A DNA stretch of 5,281 bases from Bacteroidota bacterium (lineage in GTDB: Bacteria > Bacteroidota > Bacteroidia > 2-12-FULL-35-15), in NCBI GenBank assembly GCA_023251855.1, contig JAHEYA010000205.1, positions 1-5,281 on the forward strand, written 5' to 3'. Position numbers and translations under genes: made by a program. Positions within the stretch are counted from its first letter, which is position 1. Every line of letters starts with the position of its first letter. Shown piece after piece: positions 1 through 5,281 of this stretch. The notes below the pieces were generated by a model that was not told the DNA's origin, searched no databases, and worked only from the letters and a program-made list of their open reading frames with translations.

Positions 1-1
1 G

Positions 2-1495
2 AAAAATTCTTTTTCTCAAGAACAAGTTAAAGATGGTGATGAAATTTTAAATTGGATCATTCAACAAAGCTGGTCTGATACTAATATAGGACTATTGGGC
101 GCTTCTTATACAGGTATAGCTGCCGAATTTTTACTGACAAACAAAAATCCAAATATAAAAGCTGTGATGTCGCTTTATACGGGATTGGATTTTTATGATG
201 AAATGATTTTTCCGGGAGGTATTTATCATAACTATTTTGTAAAAGCCTTTGGAGATGTCTGCTACGCATTAGATAGGAACAAATTTAATTTAGGCAGTAA
301 AACAGAGAATTTTATTATTAAAGGTGTTAGTCCTGTTCAAAAGAATGGCAAAAAGTTATTAAAACAAGCTGTTTCGGAACATGTGAAAAATTTTAATATT
401 TATCAGCAAACACTTCCGGTTAATTTCAGAGATGATTCCTCTCCTGATCAAACAATTAAATCAATTGATGAACTTAGTTTACATTCTTTTCTTGACAGAA
501 TTAATGCTGCCAAGGTACCCATATGCCTTTATACCGGTTGGTTTGATGGCAGCTTTGCTCTTGGATCTGCACGTTTGTTCGCTAATTTAAAAGGCTCTCA
601 AAACAAATTAATTATTGGTCCATGGGATCACGGAAGTTTATATAATTGTAGCCCAAATATACAGGAAGCATGCACTTTTGACAGGATGTCGGAAGTGCTG
701 AAATTTTTTGACCACCATTTAAAAAAGAAAGATAATGGCTTGGATAAAGAAGCTCCCGTTCATTATTTTACAATGGGTGATGATTCATGGAAATCCTCTT
801 CAACATGGCCACCTAAAGGTATTTCAGATAAAACATTTTATTTTTTATCAAACAATGAACTGTCAGCTCAACCTGAAAATACCCAATCAGGATATGATAC
901 TTATACTTCTGATACTTCTGTAGGAACTGGAAAAAATACCCGATCTGAATCATTGGTCTTTAGGTTAAAGTCTCCTAAAATGTACGATTCACGCTCTGAA
1001 AGGGATAAAAAACTGCTTTGCTATACTTCAAAAAAATTGGAAGAAGATATCGAAGTTACCGGACATCCCCTGATAACATTATATGTTGGTGTTGATACAA
1101 GTGATGCAGGATTTTTTGTTTACCTCGAAGATGTTGATGAAAAAGGAGAAGTACATTATATTACTGAAGGCCTGTTCAGAGCAATTCACCGAAACAGCAT
1201 AGGCAACCTGGGTTATAAAGATCTGGTGCCTCAATACACTTGCAGAAAAGACAAAGCATCTCCACTAAAAAAGAACGAAATTGCCAAACTGGAATTTGAT
1301 TTACTTCCTACTTCCTTTTTATTCAAAAAAGGACATTGCATCAGAATAGCCATCAGCTGTGGAGATAAAGATCATTATAAGGAGATAACACCCAATGGAA
1401 CTAAAATTCATTTCTACAGGAATATTATTTATTCCTCAAAAATTGTTCTTCCGGTTTTAACAAAACATACGTCAATCGAGGGGCAGCCGAATTAA
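2..1495 (+). CDS. CocE/NonD-family serine hydrolase (X-Pro dipeptidyl-peptidase / alpha-amino-acid ester hydrolase type), 5' end outside window
   Basis: The frame is open from the left edge to TAA at 1493-1495 (497 codons), so the gene begins upstream; the TTG at 95 lies inside the nucleophile motif and is not a start. Numbering from base 2, GASYTG at residues 33-38 is the G-x-S-Y-x-G nucleophile elbow (Ser35). GWFDG carries the acid Asp182, and GPWDHG carries His210. These match the CocE family triad. Residues of about 60-165 between them should form the helical cap. From about residue 250 the protein is the C-terminal jelly-roll (PepX_C) domain, with family-like blocks EVTGHP (351-356), ITEGLFRAIHR (387-397) and KKGHCIRIAIS (442-452). 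Relatives cleave X-Pro peptides, beta-lactam acyl groups or esters; the substrate here cannot be told. Relatives are usually about 550-650 residues, so roughly 100-150 N-terminal residues are missing, including any signal peptide. The gene converges on purB with a 4-bp overlap. Confidence 0.9.
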   Translation, partial: KNSFSQEQVKDGDEILNWIIQQSWSDTNIGLLGASYTGIAAEFLLTNKNPNIKAVMSLYTGLDFYDEMIFPGGIYHNYFVKAFGDVCYALDRNKFNLGSKTENFIIKGVSPVQKNGKKLLKQAVSEHVKNFNIYQQTLPVNFRDDSSPDQTIKSIDELSLHSFLDRINAAKVPICLYTGWFDGSFALGSARLFANLKGSQNKLIIGPWDHGSLYNCSPNIQEACTFDRMSEVLKFFDHHLKKKDNGLDKEAPVHYFTMGDDSWKSSSTWPPKGISDKTFYFLSNNELSAQPENTQSGYDTYTSDTSVGTGKNTRSESLVFRLKSPKMYDSRSERDKKLLCYTSKKLEEDIEVTGHPLITLYVGVDTSDAGFFVYLEDVDEKGEVHYITEGLFRAIHRNSIGNLGYKDLVPQYTCRKDKASPLKKNEIAKLEFDLLPTSFLFKKGHCIRIAISCGDKDHYKEITPNGTKIHFYRNIIYSSKIVLPVLTKHTSIEGQPN

Positions 1496-2838
1496 ATCCC
1501 TGTATAATTACTTGGAGAGATTTTTTTCAATTCTGCTTTTACAGCATCACTTACTTTAAGGGAATCAATAAAAGTAAGAATGCTTTCTTTTGTTATGTGG
1601 GTATTTTTACGGGTTAATTCTTTTAATGCTTCATAAGGTTTCGGATAGTTTTCTCTACGAAGCACTGTTTGCAATGCTTCTGCAACTACCGCCCAATTAT
1701 TTTCCAAATCCTTTTCAAGTGCTTCTTTATTCAATATTAATTTATCCAATCCTTTAAGCAAGGATTTATATCCGATTAAACTATGTGCCAAAGGCATTCC
1801 AACATTCCGCAAAACCGTTGAATCCGTAAGATCACGTTGTAAACGTGAAATAGGAAGTTTAGCCGAAAGATGCTCAAATAATGCATTCGCAATTCCTAAA
1901 TTACCTTCCGAATTTTCAAAATCAATAGGATTTACTTTGTGAGGCATTGCTGATGAACCGATCTCTCCTTCTTTTATTTTTTGCTTAAAATAATTCATTG
2001 AAATATACGTCCACAGATCACGATCCAGATCAATAATAATTGTATTGATACGTTTTAATGCATCACAAAAAGCAGCAAAATTATCATAGTGTTCAATTTG
2101 TGTTGTTGGGTATGAACGGCTCAAACCCAATGATTTATTTACAAAATCGGTTGCAAATTTCAACCAGTCTATCTCAGGATACGCAACATGGTGTGCATTC
2201 AAATTGCCGGTCGCACCACCAAATTTGGCACTAGATGGAATCGCATTTAACTGAGCAAGCTGATTTTCTATACGTACAACAAATACCTGTAGCTCTTTTC
2301 CCAAGCGAGTTGGTGATGCAGGTTGTCCATGAGTATGTGCAAGCATTGGTACAGCCGACCATTCATTAACATAAGCTGAAAGTTTTATAAGTACTTCTTT
2401 TAATACAGGCAACAAACATTCATTCATTGCAGCTTTTACAGCATATGGAACAGCTGTATTATTGATATCCTGTGAAGTTAAACCAAAATGGACAAATTCT
2501 TTTTGAGATGTTAAGTTGAGTACATCCAGTTTCTCTTTGATAAAATATTCAACTGCTTTTACATCATGGTTAGTGGTTTTCTCAATATCCTTTATGCGTT
2601 GTGCATCCGCTTCTGTAAAATTGATGTATACATTTCGCAATTCGGGATATAACGTTTTTTTTACATCTTTCAACTGAGGCAATGGAAGTTCACACAAAGC
2701 AATAAAATATTCAACTTCCACCAAAACCCGGTATTTCATTAAAGCAGCTTCCGAAAAATAATCCGCTAACTTTTCAGTAATGTTTCGATAGCGCCCATCA
2801 ACAGGTGATATTGCAGAAAGTTTGGTCAATTGATTCAT
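1492..2838 (-). CDS. purB: Adenylosuccinate lyase (EC 4.3.2.2)
   Basis: PurB cleaves fumarate from SAICAR to give AICAR (de novo purine synthesis) and from adenylosuccinate to give AMP. It is a cytoplasmic homotetramer of the fumarase/aspartase superfamily. The 448-residue product opens with LTKLSAISPVDGRY, as E. coli-type PurB does. TTNHD (88-92) carries His91, and HTHGQPASPT (168-177) carries His170, matching the E. coli general acid. GSSAMPHKVN (294-303) is the fumarate lyase signature on the mobile loop, with Ser295/Ser296 covering the catalytic serine; the PIDFENSEGNL that follows is also typical. Length is close to the 456 residues of E. coli PurB, and no key residue is missing. I chose ATG at 2838-2836 because family homology begins there. 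The frame stays open to a TTG at 2910, but the extra 24 residues are a hydrophobic stretch foreign to this enzyme. No Shine-Dalgarno precedes the ATG. The stop codon overlaps that of the convergent hydrolase. Confidence 0.97.
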   Translation of the reverse strand: MNQLTKLSAISPVDGRYRNITEKLADYFSEAALMKYRVLVEVEYFIALCELPLPQLKDVKKTLYPELRNVYINFTEADAQRIKDIEKTTNHDVKAVEYFIKEKLDVLNLTSQKEFVHFGLTSQDINNTAVPYAVKAAMNECLLPVLKEVLIKLSAYVNEWSAVPMLAHTHGQPASPTRLGKELQVFVVRIENQLAQLNAIPSSAKFGGATGNLNAHHVAYPEIDWLKFATDFVNKSLGLSRSYPTTQIEHYDNFAAFCDALKRINTIIIDLDRDLWTYISMNYFKQKIKEGEIGSSAMPHKVNPIDFENSEGNLGIANALFEHLSAKLPISRLQRDLTDSTVLRNVGMPLAHSLIGYKSLLKGLDKLILNKEALEKDLENNWAVVAEALQTVLRRENYPKPYEALKELTRKNTHITKESILTFIDSLKVSDAVKAELKKISPSNYTGI

Positions 2839-2868
2839 TGATTTCAAAACGAATTTTTTAATAAAAAA

Positions 2869-2897
2869 CGAAGATAAGAAAAATAATAGGGATAAAA
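2869..2897 (-). promoter_or_regulatory. Weak candidate purB promoter
   Basis: Reading leftward, TATCTTCG (2876-2869) differs at one base from the Bacteroidetes -7 box TAnnTTTG. It has a TTTT in place of the -33 TTTG, 17 bp upstream (2897-2894). Transcription would begin about 25 bases before the purB ATG. Chance matches are likely in such AT-rich DNA. No perfect CAAAnnTA, the plus-strand view of a leftward -7 box, exists in the intergenic region. Confidence 0.2.
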
Positions 2898-3027
2898 TCC
2901 TAAATTCCAAGCTGCAAATCCTAATTTATTATGCAACCATTATTGATGCTTTAGTTTCTTGTAAATAATTAAACTTTTTCCAATAAACACAATACAATGA
3001 GCTGATTTGGTATGTGCTTACTAATAA

Positions 3028-3058
3028 TTTGATAATCAAGTTTTTTTATTTACTTTTG
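3028..3058 (+). promoter_or_regulatory. Bacteroidetes-type promoter for the PKD-repeat gene
   Basis: TTTG at 3028-3031, a 19-bp spacer, and TACTTTTG at 3051-3058 match the Bacteroidetes primary sigma factor consensus (-33 TTTG, -7 TAnnTTTG) at every defined base. Transcription should begin a few bases after 3058, near 3063-3067, leaving a leader of under 20 bases before the ATG at 3083. The short leader has no good Shine-Dalgarno. The only purine cluster is GGA at 3068-3070, 12 bases from the ATG, and AAA sits directly before the start codon. A-rich, SD-less starts are usual in this phylum. Confidence 0.7.
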
Positions 3059-3082
3059 GAACAAATTGGAATAACTTGTAAA

Positions 3083-3157
3083 ATGAAAATAAAATCTATT
3101 GTTTTTCTTACACTTTCCTGTATTTTAGTATCCTCTTCGGCTTTCCAACTGGAAGCT
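3083..3157 (+). other. Signal peptide coding segment (Sec, signal peptidase I type)
   Basis: Residues 1-25 begin with the basic MKIK, followed by a hydrophobic core of about residues 5-16 and a polar Ser-rich stretch. They end at L23-E24-A25, with likely cleavage before Q26. Ala at -1 followed by Gln at +1 is a frequent arrangement in Bacteroidetes exported proteins, where the new N-terminal Gln can cyclise to pyroglutamate. Cleavage after Ala20 is a less likely alternative. Confidence 0.8.
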
Positions 3158-5281
3158 CAGGTTGTTGCCAATTTTACTGCTTCTCCCACTTCCGGATGTG
3201 CCCCACTAAACGTAGCTTTTACCAATACATCTACAGGAGCTTCCAGCTATAGCTGGGTTTTTGGAAATGGAAATACATCTACTGCCACTAACCCGGGTGC
3301 TTTATATTCTACAGCCGGGACTTTTACTGTTACACTAACTGCAAATGGCACTGCAACCCACTCACTTACAATCACTGTATTTCCTAATCCTATCGCTAGT
3401 TTTACGAACAGTGCAATGCCATCTTGTACAGGCCAGGTAGTTACTTTTACAGACAACTCTACTGTTCCTGTAGGTGGTGGTTCACTTACTTCTTGGGCAT
3501 GGGATTTTGGTGATGGAACCAATCAGAATACTACTACCGGTGTTATAACACACGTGTATGCCACCGCAGGAGTAAATATTCCTGTTTCAATGGTTGTTAC
3601 TGATGCCAATGGGTGCACCAATAGCACCATCAAAACCGTAACAATTGCGGTGAGCCCTGTTGCTAATTTTACAGGAAACCCAACCTCTGGCTGTGCCCCA
3701 CCTTTGGCTGTTAATTTTACGAATACCTCTACCGCAACCGGAATTGCTACTTATGTATGGAATTTTGGTGATGGGAGCCCTACTGATACCGCTTCCTCCC
3801 CATCTCATACCTATACCTCCCTTGGGTTGTATACTGTAACCCTCACCGTTACTCAGGGCGCTTGCAGTAGCCAGGTTGTAAAAAATAATTTTATTGCCAT
3901 TTCAAGTGTTATTGCTGATTTCACCACTAACATTTCAAATGTTTGTGCCGGACAATTGGTAACATTTACCGACATCTCTACCCCTGTTACCGGCACTCAG
4001 GCTTGGGATTTTGGAGATGGCACTACTTCGACCCTTACTAACCCTACACATGCCTATGCAGCTGCCGGAAACTATACGGTTATACTTGTTGAAGGTACTG
4101 CAGGTTGTCAAAATACAGTTACAAAAACCAACCTGATAAATGTTTCCACCTCTCCTGTTGCTGCATTCAACGCAATACAAACCTCAAGTTGCTCTGCTCC
4201 GTTCAATGTAACTTTTAACAATACATCCACTCCTGGGGCTATTTACAATTGGAATTTTGGAGATGGCGGTACTTCAGCTGCAACAAATCCAACACATACC
4301 TATGTATTTTCAGGAGTTTACACTGTTGCCCTCACTGTAACAAGTGGTAATGGCTGTACTGTTACACTTACAAAAACAAATTACATCGTCATCTCTGCTC
4401 CTGTTACAAATTTTATTGCTACTCCTCGACAAGGCTGTATACCTTTATTGGTCAATTTTACAAGCACTAGTATTTCTCCATCCGACAGTATTTTAAGTTA
4501 CAAATGGACCTATGGCAACGGCTCTTCAGCCACAACAGCTTTGCCCACTTCCAGTAATACCTATAACACAATTGGAATGTTTACCGTTAAATTGGTAATT
4601 ACAACAACTGCCGGATGCAAAGATTCAATTACAAAAGTCAACTATATTAAAACCGGAAATAAACCTACACCCGGCTTCAGTGTGGTAAGTCCAACAGTTT
4701 GCTGGGGCAGTCCGGCAACATTTACTGATTCATCGGTTGGTGCTGACTCTGCCTTTTGGAGATTTGATGCAAACGAAGGAACATTTTCCACACCTTCCGG
4801 TGCAGCTATGCCTTACAACCCTGTTACCAACCTTTTTCCGGATACCGGTTTATTCTATGTAAGGCAAATCGTATTTAAAAATGGTTGTGCCGATTCACTT
4901 CAGATAAATCAGATAATTCGTGTTCTTCCTCCTGAACCTATAATCGTGCTTACACTTAATTGCATCAACCCATTCTCAGTTGCTTTGTCAAGTGCTTCAA
5001 TAGGTGCTGATTCTATCATTTGGGACTTTGGTGATGGCTCACCTGTTGTAAGTAATGCAATCAATACAACGCATATTTATGCTTCGCGCGGAATTAAAGT
5101 GGTAACACTCACTGCTTATAATTTCACCACCGGTTGTCATAGCTCAACCACGCAAATCTTTACTATAGCTCAACCTATGGCAGCATTTAATGCAACTCCG
5201 CCAATAGGATGTTATCCTCTGAATTTAAATTTTAATAATACTTCACAGGATGCCAACATTGCCAACTGGAATTTCGGTGAT
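3083..5281 (+). CDS. Secreted multi-PKD-repeat protein, probable cell-surface/adhesin-like, 3' end outside window
   Basis: The frame from ATG 3083 is open for all 733 codons to the right edge and is cut mid-repeat. Residues 1-25 are a signal peptide. The rest is PKD (Ig-like) beta-sandwich repeats with core motif W-x-F-G-D-G. Core tryptophans lie at residues 58, 140, 226, 308, 390, 475, 559, 647 and 729. Repeats typically open with 'xxxFxxxPxxGCxPLxVxFTNTST' and end near a second Cys. Repeat 7 (about 526-615) has lost the FGDG core. PKD domains are extracellular, act in adhesion, glycan binding or as spacers, and are often found in large Bacteroidetes surface proteins. Such proteins commonly end in a type IX secretion or gliding-motility-associated C-terminal domain, which would lie beyond the window. 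No enzymatic domain is visible so far, so the specific function is unknown. The start is supported by the promoter and by the signal peptide beginning at once with MKIK. The gene is divergent from purB, 244 bp apart, and has its own promoter. Confidence 0.93.
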   Translation, partial: MKIKSIVFLTLSCILVSSSAFQLEAQVVANFTASPTSGCAPLNVAFTNTSTGASSYSWVFGNGNTSTATNPGALYSTAGTFTVTLTANGTATHSLTITVFPNPIASFTNSAMPSCTGQVVTFTDNSTVPVGGGSLTSWAWDFGDGTNQNTTTGVITHVYATAGVNIPVSMVVTDANGCTNSTIKTVTIAVSPVANFTGNPTSGCAPPLAVNFTNTSTATGIATYVWNFGDGSPTDTASSPSHTYTSLGLYTVTLTVTQGACSSQVVKNNFIAISSVIADFTTNISNVCAGQLVTFTDISTPVTGTQAWDFGDGTTSTLTNPTHAYAAAGNYTVILVEGTAGCQNTVTKTNLINVSTSPVAAFNAIQTSSCSAPFNVTFNNTSTPGAIYNWNFGDGGTSAATNPTHTYVFSGVYTVALTVTSGNGCTVTLTKTNYIVISAPVTNFIATPRQGCIPLLVNFTSTSISPSDSILSYKWTYGNGSSATTALPTSSNTYNTIGMFTVKLVITTTAGCKDSITKVNYIKTGNKPTPGFSVVSPTVCWGSPATFTDSSVGADSAFWRFDANEGTFSTPSGAAMPYNPVTNLFPDTGLFYVRQIVFKNGCADSLQINQIIRVLPPEPIIVLTLNCINPFSVALSSASIGADSIIWDFGDGSPVVSNAINTTHIYASRGIKVVTLTAYNFTTGCHSSTTQIFTIAQPMAAFNATPPIGCYPLNLNFNNTSQDANIANWNFGD
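3161..5281 (+). repeat. Array of eight complete and one cut PKD protein repeats
   Basis: Approximate residue spans and core motifs are: R1 27-100 (WVFGNG), R2 103-191 (WDFGDG), R3 192-274 (WNFGDG), R4 276-355 (WDFGDG), R5 358-438 (WNFGDG), R6 440-523 (WTYGNG), R7 526-615 (WRFDANEG, degenerate), R8 617-697 (WDFGDG) and R9 698 onward (WNFGD at the window edge). The spacing between core tryptophans is 82, 86, 82, 82, 85, 84, 88 and 82 residues. The repeats are diverged at the DNA level, with different synonymous codons in shared motifs. This is therefore an old protein repeat family, not a recent tandem DNA duplication. R1 and R3 look the most alike in their first strands (PTSGCAP and FTNTST in both). 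Confidence 0.92.

Noticed and set aside
81..269. Short minus-strand open frame opposite the hydrolase
   Set aside because: It overlaps the codons of the catalytic Ser motif, its product has no recognisable domain, and no start signal is seen.
735..923. Short plus-strand open frame in another phase within the hydrolase
   Set aside because: It lies entirely inside the conserved hydrolase frame and its product has no family features.
1496..1527. Possible terminator for the hydrolase: ATCCCT and AGAGAT arms, then seven Ts
   Set aside because: The six-base stem has a mismatch and a 14-base loop, and the T run is the Lys-Lys codons of purB read backwards. It is too weak to call.
2839..2910. 24-residue hydrophobic N-terminal extension of purB starting at TTG 2910
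   Set aside because: Adenylosuccinate lyase is cytoplasmic and homology begins at the ATG at 2838. The extension is AT-rich intergenic DNA that happens to lack stops.
3054..3064. Small palindrome TTTG-GAA-CAAA after the -7 box
   Set aside because: A 4-bp arm overlapping the promoter box in AT-rich DNA is expected by chance and has no partner site nearby.
3083..3121. Possible lipoprotein signal at Cys13 of the PKD protein (LTLSC)
   Set aside because: The -3 position is Thr instead of Leu, the Cys lies inside the hydrophobic core only 13 residues in, and a better signal peptidase I site (LEA before Q26) follows.
3247..4180. Three open frames on the minus strand (3247-3522, 3587-3808, 3935-4180) inside the PKD gene
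   Set aside because: They are antisense to a clearly coding frame and their spacing follows the PKD repeats. Their products have no recognisable family and low-complexity composition. They result from the Thr/Gly/Asn-rich codons on the other strand.
3161..5281. Tandem periodicity of about 250 bp that could suggest a DNA satellite or CRISPR-like array
   Set aside because: The repeats are conserved only in protein motifs, vary in length by whole codons and use different synonymous codons. They are PKD domains.

Overview
The window looks like a piece of a Bacteroidota (Bacteroidetes) chromosome. Four things point that way: AT-rich DNA, a near-perfect Bacteroidetes-type promoter (TTTG, 19 bp, TAnnTTTG), start codons without a Shine-Dalgarno sequence, and a large secreted protein built of PKD repeats of the 'GCAPL.V.FTNTST ... 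W.FGDG' kind that is common in that phylum. The assignment is an inference from these features; no marker gene was compared.

Layout. (1) Positions 2-1495, plus strand: the 3' part (497 codons) of a CocE/NonD-family serine hydrolase whose start lies before the window. The Ser-Asp-His triad and the C-terminal jelly-roll domain are present. (2) Positions 1492-2838, minus strand: complete purB, adenylosuccinate lyase of the E. coli-like type, 448 residues. Its stop codon overlaps that of the hydrolase tail to tail in the shared palindrome TTAA (1492-1495). (3) Positions 2839-3082: a 244-bp AT-rich divergent intergenic region. It holds a strong promoter match reading right and only a weak candidate reading left. 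(4) Positions 3083-5281, plus strand: the first 733 codons of a secreted multi-PKD-repeat protein that runs off the right edge with no in-frame stop. It has a signal peptide, then eight full repeats and the start of a ninth, with a period of 82-88 residues.

The three genes do not form an operon or an obvious pathway. purB is housekeeping purine synthesis, the hydrolase probably acts on peptides or acyl esters/amides, and the PKD protein is an exported surface or adhesin-like molecule. I see no RNA gene, mobile element, CRISPR array or phage trait. No clearly new system is visible. The most interesting material is inside the PKD protein: a regular two-cysteine pattern with one exception, a degenerate seventh repeat, and predicted O-glycosylation motifs concentrated in the later repeats.
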